Assembly (NCBI GenBank): GCA_034620365.1 | Contig: JAQGEQ010000192.1 | Location: 801,001-865,000 of the forward strand | From: Pegea sp. RAD2-039 | Lineage: Eukaryota; Chordata; Thaliacea; Salpida; Salpidae | Direction: 5' to 3' | DNA length: 64,000 bases | Shown: positions 13,201 through 24,732 of the stretch, piece by piece | Layout: each line of letters opens with the position of its first letter | Numbering within the stretch: position 1 is the stretch's first letter | Program-made: the position numbers and the translations under genes | Notes under the pieces: model-generated | Told to the model about the DNA's origin: nothing | Database searches by the model: none | The model's input: only the letters and a program-made list of their open reading frames with translations

Positions 13201-15233
13201 GAAACGAAAAACGAGTCGATCACGTGATCGGACGCGAACGTCGCGAAGCAAGTCACGTGATCGACATGAAAGAAGAAGTTCGCGATCCGTATCACGTGAT
13301 CGACGACGTGACAGAAATCGGTCACGTGAGGACGCGAAGCGTAGTGGAAAGCGGAAGCGACGATCGCGAAGCTTTTCTTCATCAAGTCGCGATCGGAAGA
13401 AATATAAAAGCGACGAGAAGTCGAAAAAGAAGCAAAAAAAACATCAAGATGACAAAAATCGAAGTCGGAAGAAGAAGGAAGCGGTGATGACGTCAGAACC
13501 AAGTGTCGATGACATGCTGGAAGAAGCATTCGAGTCGAAAGTGACGTCATCACCGCGCGTGAGTAACAAGAAAGAAGAAAAGAAGCAAAAACGCGCGACA
13601 TCTCAAAGTAGCGATGAAAATCGACGACGTCGGAGGTCACATTCATCAAACTCAAATTCGAGTCGAAGAAGACGAAAAAGAAGCTCGCGACGTCGATCTA
13701 CGTCACGTGATCGAAGTTACTACAATCGACGTTCATCGAGGAAGCGACGCGATTCACCGCGTATCAACAATCGATCGCGACATCGTCGCTCGTCACCGAT
13801 GACGTCATTAAAAACTGCCAGCATCGATCCTGCGTTCTTTAGAGCGCTCGAGAAGTCGAAGATCACTTCCGAACAATCAATCGCGCCGATAGCGGATGTG
13901 ACGTCACCGAAACCTATCACCACTTTAACAGGAGTTGCCAGTAATGACGTCAAAAGCGCTACCAGCTACTTATTTCATGATGAAGCTGATCGCGGTCTTA
14001 ATGACGTCACAGACGTCCCGAGCATGTCGTCAGCTGTCAGGTCAGCGCTGATTGAGATTCCAGTTGTAGATAGCATCGCGCCTGCTACGTCATCAACGCG
14101 AAACGATAGAAAAGGTGAGTGACGTAGCAGCAGGTAGCGAAATTCTTAAGTTTTTTATTTGTAGTAAAATCTGATGAGAACGGAAAGAAGTTAGCTGATG
14201 ACGTCACTGCCGCGATCTCGCGTAAAAGCAAAGATGCGATTTCAAACATCTTGAATATAGCGGGCGTGAAGCCAATAAACGCGGGAGGAACGCGTGCTAC
14301 TATTATGAGTATTGCTGAATTAACTAAACAACTTGACTTGCCACCAGTAAGTGCCCCCAAACGCCCCAATCCTCTTTTAATCTCGTCTCTTCCACTATTC
14401 AGCTACTGACGAGCGGCACAAACACTTTATTGAAAAAGTTTACTGAAAGCGATTCAAACAAGGAAGCTGACGGGCTTTCACCTGTTTCTATTGACAATAT
14501 TGAAAGTTCAGCTGTTGACATGTACAACCGCGGCAAACAGCGACAAGTAAGTGACGTCATCGACGACGTTATGACGTCATTAATGATTTACTGCAGCTGT
14601 TGAAGAAGAAGGAATTTCAAGCTGCAGTTGTTGAAGCTGCAAAAGTGGCGATTAAACCTTCGTATGAAAACCGTGAGATAAGTAAAGCTCAATATAAAGA
14701 CATCATGAAAAAAGCTGTTAATAAAGTAGGTGTTTGTTTGGCGTGGTTTAAGGTGCTGATGTAGGTTGTGTAGGTCTGTCAGGCTGATAAAACAATGGAA
14801 GTAAATCCGATTAAGATCAGAAGACTTATTAGAAGATATGTTGATATTCACAAGTCTAAAAATGAAAAACATAAAGAGAAAATGAGAAATGAATTAGATC
14901 ATCAGGTTCGTTGATCTTAATCTTCATCACTTTATCATTTGATGACGTCATCTATAGCGCGGTAGTAAACGAAGATCAAGCGGAAGTCGAAAGAAATCGA
15001 AGAAGCAACAACCAATCACAGAAGCTGTTTCACCATCCTCAAATCAATCCTTAAATTTACAATCAACAACTTTAGAAGATACAAAACAACCAGCAGCACC
15101 GCCAGCAGATCCCACGATAGTTGTGGATGGTTTATCTTTACTCAAACGTCAACCAAGAAAGATCGTTACACTTCCTGATCTTCCTCTACCCCCTCCTCCA
15201 CCCCCACCAAGACCTTCTGGTTACAAATTGTGA
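10201..15233 (+). CDS. PHRF1: PHD and RING finger domain protein 1, E3 ubiquitin ligase
   Basis: Thirteen exons, all in phase: 10201-10279, 10612-10721, 10779-10984, 11036-11124, 11171-11301, 11350-11470, 11521-11916, 11970-14114, 14165-14346, 14403-14546, 14597-14725, 14774-14905, 14958-15233; about 1379 aa. RING at about residues 27-71 (CPIC ... CEHVYCIDC ... CPLD). PHD at about 111-157 (CEICGSGDNEDTLLLCDGCD ... CLTPPLSEVPSSEWFCDHC), the typical PHRF1 pair. A large low-complexity exon 8 follows: Ser-rich, then KDED/DQIS repeats, then RDDVTN repeats, then an RS-rich stretch. The C terminus has the conserved helical segment (YKDIMKKAVNKVCQADK ... VNPIKIRRLIRRYV), like the Set2-Rpb1-interacting fold known in PHRF1, then a polyproline end. 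Known role: nuclear E3 ligase that binds phosphorylated Pol II CTD and acts in DNA-damage and TGF-beta responses. Composition changes sharply inside exon 8 near 12960. Confidence 0.95.
12299..12860 (+). repeat. Coding tandem repeat, KDED(x)nDQIS units, in PHRF1 exon 8
   Basis: Imperfect 24- and 36-base units built around AAAGATGAAGAT and GATCAAATC encode alternating KDED and DQIS/NQIC motifs. About twenty KDED occurrences. Length variation between individuals is likely but is not visible here. Antisense and other-frame open frames over it are by-products of the repeat. Confidence 0.9.
12961..13170 (+). repeat. 24-bp coding repeat centred on TGACGTCA in PHRF1 exon 8
   Basis: About eight and a half copies of a 24-base unit encoding RDDVTNNK. 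Nearly every unit carries the palindrome TGACGTCA, the CREB/ATF consensus octamer; one unit has TGATGTCA. The units differ by few bases, so the expansion looks recent compared with the neighbouring KDED repeat. Confidence 0.9.
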
Positions 15234-16090
15234 CATTTATCTTTTTCGAATCTCGTGAAAATAAATCTGCTTTTGTTGTAAAGTCAAGTTGATTTAACTC
15301 GTTCAACTTTTGAGATAAACTCTTCTGACAATTACGTACTTAAACATCAATTTCGAAATCATGAACATCAATTAGATAATTTTCTTCATATCGTATTTTG
15401 GACTCTTTCAAATTTTAAAACTTTTAGATAAAACTTCTTGGTTAACTTGCTTTATTCGAATATTTTTTTGATAGAATAAACCATAAATAGTTTAACTTGA
15501 TGATTACTGATTTGAAAAACTTTCTGCAAATCATTTGATTCGAATGCTGATCGAGATTTCTAGGTTGAGGCTAAAATATTATTACTGAAAATAAGATATT
15601 TACTGATTCTAGGGGTTGTTTCTGGTCTAACATAAGCTTGGAAATTTCAAACACTTCACCATAAATTATCTGAAGTTTTATTTGTTAAATTATCGCAGGA
15701 AGCCTACAGTATGAAACCCAATAAATTCACCAGAAGAAAATAATTGATGAGAAAAATCATTACGTGAACAAAAGTTGAATGGAAATTAAAGGAAAAGAAA
15801 TAGAAACTAGATAGATTTGAAAAAATGCGCCAACAAATAAGTCATAGTTGAAGAAACAACTGATTTGAATTAAATCGTTATTTTTTGAAGAAGTATTGCA
15901 CTGGGCTATCGTTTGATTTGTCCATAATTTTCACATTTATGATTATTGTGGCCATATTTATAAAACGCCACAAAAGTCATTTAAAAACCAAGTCACGTGA
16001 TGCTGATATGATTGTCTAATTATTGTAGCGTTGAAGTTAAGAAGCAGAAAGTATGCAGAAAACCCATCACCAGTATACAAGCACGTAGCA
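15234..16090. other. Gap between PHRF1 and LYSMD3/4 (convergent 3' ends)
   Basis: AATAAA at 15260-15265, 27 bases after the PHRF1 stop, is a good polyadenylation signal. No further gene seen. A TCACGTGA palindrome lies near 15992. Confidence 0.5.
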
Positions 16091-16820
16091 TTACGTAATA
16101 GTTTTATCAATATAAGTTAATTTTTTATGCCAATAAAACTCATATGCGATGATAAGAATGAAAAAAAGAAGAACAAAGAGAAAACATAGAAGAACAGCCC
16201 ACCATTTACAACCCCAGTCTGATCCGTTACACTCATCTTGTGCCTGCCTCCGAATACCAGGAGAAGTGAGAGGTTGATATCCGACTGATCCTAAAGAAGA
16301 GACAACCTCATCTAACACTTGAGGTTTCTTAGCAGTCTTCATAGAACTTCGGATTTGTTTATCAACAGTTTTCAGATAATTCCGAACTTCATCTTCTGGA
16401 TGTAAAAGCGAGTCTGTCTCCTCAGAGATTGAATCACTAAGATCAGAGGTACTAGGAGAGTTCAGATCTGAAGATCTATTTGCTAAACGTTTTGTAATCT
16501 CTTCTCTAGAATCAGTTAAAATTCCAAATTTTTTCACAGGAATTTTAACTTTTTTTAAAGCGTATAAATCTTGTTCTGAGATTAAATTGTTTACTCGTTT
16601 CAATTCATTCACCTGAAAAAGAATCTGATAAAAGATGAGAGAGTCTTTAAGAAGAAGAGCTTACACTGCATCCATATAACAAAGAGATTGATGCAAGATT
16701 ATCACTTGTTTGAATATCTCTTTCTAAGTAGGTGATGTTATCTTCTTGATGAGTTGCTAAGCTGGTTGTTTGGTAGTTTCTAGAACGAACTTTTCTCAAC
16801 TCTAATCTTTCTTCATTCAT
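16091..16820 (-). CDS. LYSMD3/4: LysM domain membrane protein (LYSMD3/4 type)
   Basis: Two minus-strand exons, 16820-16665 and 16612-16091, encode 225 aa. The LysM domain spans about residues 24-80: DNITYLERDIQTSDNLASIS joins across the intron to LYGCSVNELKRVNNLISEQD and LYALKKVKIPVKKFG, the signature of LYSMD3/4. A Ser-rich linker follows, then a conserved short helix (VLDEVVSSLGSVGYQPLTSP). One membrane segment lies at about 189-212 (WWAVLLCFLFVLLFFILII) with a short C-terminal tail. In vertebrates these are single-pass proteins of the Golgi and cell surface; LYSMD3 is known to bind chitin. Vertebrate members are longer at both ends. The start ATG at 16820 sits about ten bases after an AG that could be a splice acceptor. 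Confidence 0.88.
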
Positions 16821-19529
16821 TTTTAATCTTTTAAGAAAATTAAAATCTTTTATTTTAGGTTTGAAAGTAAAGAAACAATTTTACCTTTTGGAAGTACAGC
16901 ATTAATTTGAAGAGATTACAATAAAAATTTTCAAAAGTTTATTTAAGAAATAATAAATTTAAAAAACAAACTTTTCTGACTTTATAACAAATATTTATCA
17001 AAAGGTTCACATAATCACTAAACTACTCAAATTAAAAGATAAAAAAGCAATTACATAATTCATTTTATCAAAAATATTTAGAAAAACATAGCTCTAAAAA
17101 TTATTCTAAAAATCAAATTTATTCCTCTTAAATTTCTACATTATATAAAATAAATTTTATAAACTTAAAGTAACTAAAAGAAAAAATATTTTTTATCGAT
17201 ATGGTGACTGTCAAATTGCTTTATATATTTTTAATCTAACATAAAAATTAATCACATAAAATTCTAAACTTGTACACATGAATATTATAAATTAAATTAT
17301 AGTTTTTTTAAGTACCTTTGATTTATAGTTACGTAAGTACATAAAAATAATTTCTAATCTTTCAAAATTTATTTATTTTTTCAAGGAGCCGAAATTAATT
17401 AACAATTAGTCGAAAATTGTAATATTTGAGAAGCTAACCTTAAAACAGCTACGTCAAAGAAGTGCGTGTAATTTACTAAAACAATTTGGTCAATTTCTAT
17501 TTTGGCGTATTTTGTAATTTTCGAATTGTATGTATTTATTAGTAAACAGTATTAAAAGTATCATTAAAAGGTTAATTTAGTACTAAAAATTATAATACAA
17601 CTCGAATTATTGCTATAAGTTTATAATTATTACTTATTATTATAAGGTTTTTATTTATGAATAATTTCAAATTAAATGTAAGTTTGAAACCTAAAAATGT
17701 AAAATTTTAAACTAACGTTAAACATCATTTTATTATTGGCGTAGAAACAATGCAGACAAAATATTGAGTTGCTGATTAAGTTTTTACTGTTTTCGGCAAG
17801 TCCAAAAGGGTAAAATCACTGAGATGCAATATTTTAAACAAACAAAAAATAAACTCTAGTTCAATTTATAAATGTTTTAGTTACTTTATTTTTCAAAGTT
17901 TGAATGATAATTTATTTTTGATTTATATATTTTTTCTAATGTGCACATAATTTAACTTTTTTAATGAGTAATGTTAACTCTTATCTTTTTTCGAGCACTT
18001 TCGTTTATTCAAACTTAATATGTATTTTGCATTTAACTTGCTCAAAGCTTTTCAAATAAATATAATCTAAAAATCAAATCTCAATAACTTGTATAATTAA
18101 AATAACGATAATAATATAATTTTTTTATTTCATTTACTTATAAAAAATGTCAACAAGAAACCTTAGAATATGTTCAGGTGGTATTTTAAAAGCTAAAATA
18201 GATATTTCAATAAGCATAATTGAAAACAGCTGACAAAGCCAAATGTAAACTTACAAATTTGCGTCATATTATTTTTAGCATGTTGTATACAATTTAATTG
18301 TTTAATAACAAGAACGTTTGTAAGCGTTAATAATCATTTTGGAATTTAAAATTGGAGAAACTTGAAAACTTATCAAATACAAAACTGTTATCAAGTTACT
18401 AAAATAAAAATTTGACCATTATTAAATTATTTAAACTCTTATAACTGTAAATAGATTATCATATAGATAAATATTAACGATTTCTCGTACTATCTAATAA
18501 ATTTCCAGATATTAAGATTACTAAAAGTTGAAAGTCAAATTTCGTCTAGTTTTGGGATGGTTTAATTGGTAACAATTTTTGTATCGATTTTTACAATTAT
18601 GTTTGTTTTCATTTTTTTAACTTCTTTATATTTTTGAAGATCTATTACAAATATTTGAAATATTCTTATTTCTTTTAAAGATACTTTAATTTTTGCGATA
18701 ATATATAGATTAATCTGATATATATGGAACTTTTCATAAACATTTTAGTGGTTAAGAAAACTAAACAATAAGACAAACTTACTCTAAAAGGAAATCTTAC
18801 GATATATAGTTAAGATACAACCACTTTAAAAAATAGAAAAATTATTATCTTATAACAACTAAATTTGCATATTGTAAAAAGTTTTGTGTCAAGATGTTTT
18901 ATAAATTGTTGTATAGAATACTTGATATTTTCTATGCTTTGGCTGTTGGAGTGTTTCTGCTAAATATAAAGTTGTAGATTATTTATTAAATAAATTATTT
19001 CCTGATTCTTATGTAGCTAATTAATAGTATAGATAACATCTTTGTAAAAATCTTTCTAATTTTATTTGAGATTTTTAAACTTTTTAATAAACTTTATTAT
19101 ATTATTATATATTTATGTAAATATTTTATGTATAAATTAGTTATATTTTTTATAAAATTTTATTTCAATTATAATATCTTGTTTTAAATAATCAGGATTA
19201 ATTTCTTTTTCAAGTTGTTTTTAAATATGCATTAAAAACATATATTTATTTAGTAGTTAGTTGAATAATATTGCTTTTTGTATTTATAAATATATTTTGA
19301 TTTATATTCTTGATTATTTGTTTAATACTTTAAATTTGATGTTATTGATCAAAACTAATTTTTTGATAATTTGTAAAACTGATTTTTACTAAAACAACAT
19401 TTTAAAGGTATTTTTGTTTATTTAAAATATTTATTCATCTTTCAACTTATTCAAATTTTCAAGGAAAGCTTTTATCATTAAATCTATTTTTCAATCAATT
19501 TAAGATCTTTATAAACTTTATGTCACAAA
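16821..19529. other. AT-rich gap between LYSMD3/4 and KLHL18 (divergent promoters)
   Basis: About 2.7 kb of very AT-rich DNA between two divergent genes. It should hold both promoters, but no motif stands out. No coding signal, RNA gene or repeat recognised. Confidence 0.4.
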
Positions 19530-21257
19530 ATGGTTTTGACTTTATCTCAATTAGCAGAAGGGTGTAGTGAAGAAACCTTAAACTCCAAGAATGCTTTCAG
19601 TGAAGCATTTTCAAAGATGCAATTAATTCGATGTCAAGGAAAACTTTGTGACATCACGATCTGTGCTGGAACGTCACGCTTTACCGCACATCGAGTAGTT
19701 CTCGCTGCCACTATTCCATATTTCAACCGGATGTTTACATCAGGAATGTGCGAAGAACACAAAGAAGAGATTGAAATTCATGATGTAGACGAAACCGCTC
19801 TTGAAACCCTGATCAATTTTGCTTACACTGGCGTACTAACTATCGATGTAAATACAGCAGGAACAGTTTTGTTAGGAGCTAATTACTTTCTTATGGATAA
19901 CGTGAAACACTTTTGTTGTGAGTTTATCAAAAGACATGTAAACGCTTGTAATGTCTTAGGAGTTCGAACTTTCGGTAAAGCTTTAATGTCTTTTCCACTT
20001 GTTAAAAAAGCTGATAGTTTTTTACACCAACATTTTGTTGACGTCGCCAAATCAGATGAATTTCTTCGTCTAAGTAAAGATGAAGTTTTAGAGTTGTTGT
20101 CTAGCAACGAGTTGAATGTTACATCAGAAGAAGAAGTCTTTCTAGCTGCTAGTAATTGGGTGATGTTTGATTTTGAAGAACGAAGTAAACTGATGCATGA
20201 GCTTCTTAGTCGAGTCCGTCTCACTCTTCTTAAACCCCATTTTCTGGCTGATGTTGTTCAACTAGACGTCGCATGTAAAGCTTGTCTAAAATGTCGAGAT
20301 TTAGTAGATCAAGCGAAGGATTATCATCTGATGCCAGAACGTAGAAGTGATTTTCCACCAGATCTAGTAATTCCGAGATATTGTTCTGAGATTGTTGGAA
20401 CAATTTATGTAGTTGGAGGTTTATCATCTCACTGTGATGCCCTCAACACCGTAGAAAGATATCTACCTCTTCTAGATCGCTGGGAGCAAGTAGCTTCGAT
20501 GAGTTACTGTCGAAGTCGTCTAGGTGTCGCTGTTTTGAACGGGAAGTTATATGCTGCTGGTGGTTACGATGGAAACGAAAGACAGAATACCGCTGAAGTA
20601 TATAGCCCTGGTGGTGATGAATGGAATCCAATTGCTTCTATGGGTCTGAAAAGAAGTGCTTTGGGATGTTGTGCGTGTGATGGAAAGGTGTATGTGTGTG
20701 GGGGTTTTGATGGAAGGGTTTCATTGAGTTCTTGTGAAGTTTATCAACCACATACACAAGAATGGAAACCAATTCAAAATATGAATAAAGCGCGGAGTGC
20801 AATGGCTGTTACTTGCTTCGATGGTTGTGTCTGGGTTATGGGTGGTCATGATGGTTTAATCATCTTTAATTCAGTCGAATTTTACAATCCACAAACTGAA
20901 AAATGGTCCATGACCACTCCAATGTTATCGAAACGAAGTAGACATGGTGCGACGTCACTACGAGATAAGATTTATGTGTTTGGTGGTTATGATGGTCGTG
21001 AGTTTTTGTTGACATGTGAAATGTATGATCAAGTCAGTGGGCAGTTTACTTATATCAATTCTATGATGTTAAGACGTAGTCGTGTTGGTGTAACCGTCAG
21101 TGGTTCTATGATTTACTGTTTAGGTGGTTATGATGGAAGTTTAAATTTAAAATCAGTTGAAATTTATGATACTGAAAAAGAGGTTTGGAAAGAGGGTAAG
21201 TCTATGGTAGCACATGATGGCGGTGTTGGTGTTGCCACTATAATTCCTGATATTTAA
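19530..21257 (+). CDS. KLHL18: Kelch-like protein 18, Cullin-3 substrate adaptor
   Basis: Single uninterrupted reading frame of 575 aa, matching the usual length of about 574. BTB domain at about residues 40-135 (QGKLCDITI ... FTAHRVVLAATIPYFNRMF), BACK domain at about 143-245, with the KLHL18-characteristic CRDLVDQAKDYHLMPERR after it. Six Kelch blades follow, each with a GG pair: VVGGLSS, AAGGYDGN, VCGGFDGR, VMGGHDGL, VFGGYDGR, CLGGYDGS. Known role: dimeric adaptor for CUL3 ubiquitin ligase, implicated in Aurora A activation at mitotic entry and in photoreceptor protein turnover. The coding region has no intron although the neighbouring genes have many, which suggests retroposition or intron loss. 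An AG with a pyrimidine-rich lead lies about 25 bases upstream of the start. Confidence 0.97.
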   Translation: MVLTLSQLAEGCSEETLNSKNAFSEAFSKMQLIRCQGKLCDITICAGTSRFTAHRVVLAATIPYFNRMFTSGMCEEHKEEIEIHDVDETALETLINFAYTGVLTIDVNTAGTVLLGANYFLMDNVKHFCCEFIKRHVNACNVLGVRTFGKALMSFPLVKKADSFLHQHFVDVAKSDEFLRLSKDEVLELLSSNELNVTSEEEVFLAASNWVMFDFEERSKLMHELLSRVRLTLLKPHFLADVVQLDVACKACLKCRDLVDQAKDYHLMPERRSDFPPDLVIPRYCSEIVGTIYVVGGLSSHCDALNTVERYLPLLDRWEQVASMSYCRSRLGVAVLNGKLYAAGGYDGNERQNTAEVYSPGGDEWNPIASMGLKRSALGCCACDGKVYVCGGFDGRVSLSSCEVYQPHTQEWKPIQNMNKARSAMAVTCFDGCVWVMGGHDGLIIFNSVEFYNPQTEKWSMTTPMLSKRSRHGATSLRDKIYVFGGYDGREFLLTCEMYDQVSGQFTYINSMMLRRSRVGVTVSGSMIYCLGGYDGSLNLKSVEIYDTEKEVWKEGKSMVAHDGGVGVATIIPDI

Positions 21258-21927
21258 CTTTTATTCTAACTCACATCATGTATATACAATCAGTATTTTC
21301 TTGCCTGTTTTTTTTTTCATGATATATACTCATTTGGAGATTGACGTTTTTATGAGTCAACTTTTTTTTATTAGTTTATTTTTGTGTTGATATTTCATTA
21401 TGTGTTTATTCCGAGCAACTAACATTTCATTTACTTTCAAAATAATTTCTTGAAAAATAAAACTCAAAGTTTGAAATTTCATTTAGAAATTTAATTATCA
21501 ATCTTTACACCTCAATGAGTGTTTTAAAAGTGAAAAAGTATTTTTATATTTTCGTAAATTTCTGATCAATTTTAAATGAATGATATTTTTTCCTTAATAA
21601 AGAATTTTAATAAAAAATTTGATTATTAAAATTTAGGTGAGATCAAATAGTTGTTAGTTAGATGGATTTAAAAAAAAGATAATTTAAATTAATAGATTGA
21701 TGAGTTTTATTCAAATAAGTGGTTTGTATATTTATGAAATTAAATTCTATATTCAGGGTTAAAAACAAAATTACTAACTGATGTATCTCTGTAGAAAAAA
21801 CTTCATAATTTATTCTATAACTTTCTTTTCAAACTAATCTCTTAAAATAAACAAATTTAAAGAAGAATTAACAGAATTTTATTTGCTCATTACTTTGATA
21901 GAATCATTTGATAGTATTTAGTGAATA
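21258..21927. other. Shared 3' gap of KLHL18 and the UQCRB-like gene
   Basis: Convergent gene ends. AATAAA at 21456-21461 is a likely polyadenylation signal for KLHL18. Otherwise AT-rich with nothing recognised. Confidence 0.5.
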
Positions 21928-22485
21928 TCAAACTAGTTTACGAGATACAACATTCTCAGCAAACTTAGCTTTCATAGCTTCAATCTCAAAATAATAACGA
22001 AGTCTAAAATAAGTAAGGGTGAGACGTTCCAGATCACTATCATAATCACTTGTAGCACATTTAATAACCAATCTTTCATGCTTCTCATTGATAACATCAT
22101 TAAGATGATGCTGGAGGTAGCAGTGTTCAGCATCCATAGGGGTCCACTGATCTTCAGGAAGAAGATTCTTTTGTGCTTCATTCAAATTACCTCGGATACA
22201 TCTGAAGACTCTGCTATTATTCTGCTCTTCTGTACATCTTTCCCGAGCAAGACCCTCTTCTTTCTTTCTTCCCATTAAGATATCATCTCTAAGAAGACCA
22301 ACACGGGCATAATGCTCTTTTTCATAAATGAATTTTCGAAAGTTTCTTTCTAAGCTCCCTGCATCTTCTGAGATAAAAGGCAGTTGGTTTGGGAATTTAC
22401 CAACTTGCCAGTTTGTGTTGACAGCTTTCACACTTCTACCAGCAGATTTCACCACTAATTCAACTCCATGTTTTACTGAAGACAT
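21928..22485 (-). CDS. UQCRB: UQCRB/QCR7-like subunit of mitochondrial complex III, extended
   Basis: Intronless 185-aa protein on the minus strand. The middle part (about residues 45-145) follows UQCRB in order: FRKFIYEKEHYARVGLLRDD aligns with the family's WYYNAAGFNKLGLMRDD, then SRVFRCIRGNLNEAQKNLLP, then EDQWTPMDAEHCYLQHHLND and VINEKHER, matching LPKEQWTKYEEENFYLEPYL and KEVIRERKER. The family protein is about 111 aa; this one adds about 40 residues before and about 40 after the core. Known role: peripheral matrix-side subunit of the cytochrome bc1 complex needed for its assembly. It could be the normal subunit in a divergent lineage or a diverged extra copy; the extensions and lack of introns favour the second. 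Recognition rests on spaced conserved residues. Confidence 0.72.
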   Translation of the reverse strand: MSSVKHGVELVVKSAGRSVKAVNTNWQVGKFPNQLPFISEDAGSLERNFRKFIYEKEHYARVGLLRDDILMGRKKEEGLARERCTEEQNNSRVFRCIRGNLNEAQKNLLPEDQWTPMDAEHCYLQHHLNDVINEKHERLVIKCATSDYDSDLERLTLTYFRLRYYFEIEAMKAKFAENVVSRKLV

Positions 22486-23350
22486 ATTTTCTATATTTAT
22501 ATGCCACCTTTAGTGAAACAATAATTTGATTAGTTTTTTAAGAATTACAAACATAAAAAAAGACAAAGTTTACAGAAAATTAAGTCATATATAACTATAT
22601 AAAAAACTAAACAAAATATATATTTTCAATAAAAAGAATTTTTAACACAAGAATTAATTTGAATAAAAAAATAATAATTTTTTATAGAGTTAAGATATAA
22701 ATGGTTTCAAAGATCTGCTAATTAAAAAAATACTTGAATCATATTTTTTAACAAAATCAATATATTTTAAGATCTTATAAGGAAATTGATTAAAAAAATA
22801 TCTAAATTTGAGTTTAAATTAAAAATATCAAGTTATACTTTAAAAGTATAAACAAATATACAAATAAAAACATTATGTTATTTTATTTACAAGTTTTAAC
22901 ATAAAGATGAAAAATTATAAATTTAACTTTTTTGTAATTATTTTCATTTGTAATTTATTTTTAGTCAGAATTTATTGGTTTAAACCAAACTTAAATAATT
23001 TTTGGAAATCTACCTTTAAATAAACTACACAATTTTTTTAATAAATTTATTTTTTTTATAAACTGAAATAATTTACATATGTGGAAAAATTATACAAAAA
23101 AGTGAAATATTATATTACAATAAAAATACCTGAAACGAAATAATAATAATTAAAGCACGGAATAAAGATGAAAATATTACAAACTAAAAAGTGACCCTGA
23201 AAAGTGACTGACCAAAAAGTACTTTTTTTTAGAAGTCGAATATTTTATTTTGAATTTATTGTAAAAATTGTTGCATAAAATAAAACATCTCTAAAAAAGC
23301 TACTATATAAGAACAAAAATAGTATTTAGATAAATAAATGTGTAAAGGTT
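22486..23350. other. AT-rich gap
   Basis: No coding signal seen on either strand. Very AT-rich; likely promoter of the UQCRB-like gene plus 3' flank of the next minus-strand gene. Confidence 0.4.
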
Positions 23351-24732
23351 TTAATCAAGTAAATATGTAAGATGCTTTAGACTAGAATCAATCTTAACTT
23401 TATTATTCTCAACTGTGAAAGCTTCCATTTGACGGAAACAATCTTTAAATTCTTTCAAATTTTTTATGTTCTCTTTTGTATTAGAAAGCCTTCTTGCAAT
23501 TTTCAAGCCTTCAAATTGACAACCAGGTTGCTGATGGATAATCTGTTTTAAAAGTCGAATTTTATCAAAGACTTGTACACAACCAGAAGACTGAATTCAT
23601 ATATACGTATAAGCTTTAGCAATATATTGTAACATTATATTTACATTTATAAGGAATTATTATTAAAATTGGTTCACAAAACTTACTTCTTGCTGGGCTG
23701 ATGGAATTTCAATATAAAGCATAATAATACTTTTATCTTTATCTAGAAAAAAGGATGACATCAGACCACAGCTAGGTTGAGTTCCACATCTTTTAGCATT
23801 CACCAAATATGGCACTGAAATATTACTGTTTGGATTAGCCCTTTTCCATGTCTATGAAATTTTAGAGATTTTGTAATGGCAATGATAGATGTAAAAAAAT
23901 GGATGAATTGAAATTACAACTGCAATTTTAGTATAATAAACTTCCAAAGTAAGTTTATTTTTATAAACTAACTTTTCTCAACATTTCTATACATCCAATA
24001 TGAAATTTATCGTTACATCCTGACAAAATACCTTCAGTTTCTGTCACAGGTGTTTCGCACACACTACATTTAGTAATCTTTTTCTTGCTGATTAATTCAA
24101 CAAATTTTTTGTACATCTTAATCAATTAATCGTATATCAAGCACTTCATAAAAAAGTTTCAATCAGTTTTTTTTAATTAATCAAAAGTAGCATAAAACAA
24201 TAAAGCTCATTTGTTTTTATTAAACACATAACTCATAAAAAAGTTTCCGCTATATTATATTTATACTCAATAATAAAATTCTATTTTTCAATAAAATTAG
24301 AATTATTTTATAAAATTAAAATCTAGAAAACTCAACTCACTAATAAATTATATTCTGCTTTACAACTAAGAATCTTAATTATTATTTTCTTGCCTACTAT
24401 TAAATATAACTTTTATACTATAGAAGTTATGCAAATTGAAAACTTGTTGTTCTGGAATACAATTCTTCTTATACTACTTAAAGCTATGGTTTTCTTAAGT
24501 TGTCTTTAGATATTGCAGAAATTTAAATAATAATTGTAAAATATTTTATGACTTTAGGAAATTATGTTAGAATGTAAACAAGTTAATCAAGAGAAATATT
24601 TAATTGTACCTATATATTTATAGTATATATACTTTTGTTAACTTTTAGTAGCCAATCAACATTTTTGTATTCTTCAGGAAATGGATTCAAAGCTTCTTTA
24701 CCTGGAAAGCCTTTTAATAACTCGCATCTGTA
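23351..24732 (-). CDS. RING/PHD-like zinc-binding protein, not recognised
   Basis: Four minus-strand exons inferred from splice signals and phase: 24732-24643, 24116-23973, 23851-23687, 23590-23351, giving at least 212 aa to the stop. The most 5' exon (YRCELLKGFPGKEALNPFPE then EYKNVDWLLK) is entered from an acceptor, so an earlier exon is missing; alternatively the ATG at 24116 starts a 182-aa protein. Visible: a Cys/His cluster CSVCETPVTETEG ... GCNDKFHIGC ... KRCGTQPSCG with C-x2-C, C-x4-H-x2-C and C-x5-C spacing, RING- or PHD-like but not a standard form. The C-terminal 80 residues look helical, possibly winged-helix or LOTUS-like. No family name is assigned. No signal peptide or membrane segment was seen. 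Confidence 0.6.

Noticed and set aside
13220-13710. Cluster of TCACGTGA E-boxes as a regulatory element in PHRF1
   Set aside because: They fall on Ser-Arg-Asp codons of the RS-rich tract (SRDR repeats), so protein repetition may explain this local cluster without a regulatory role.
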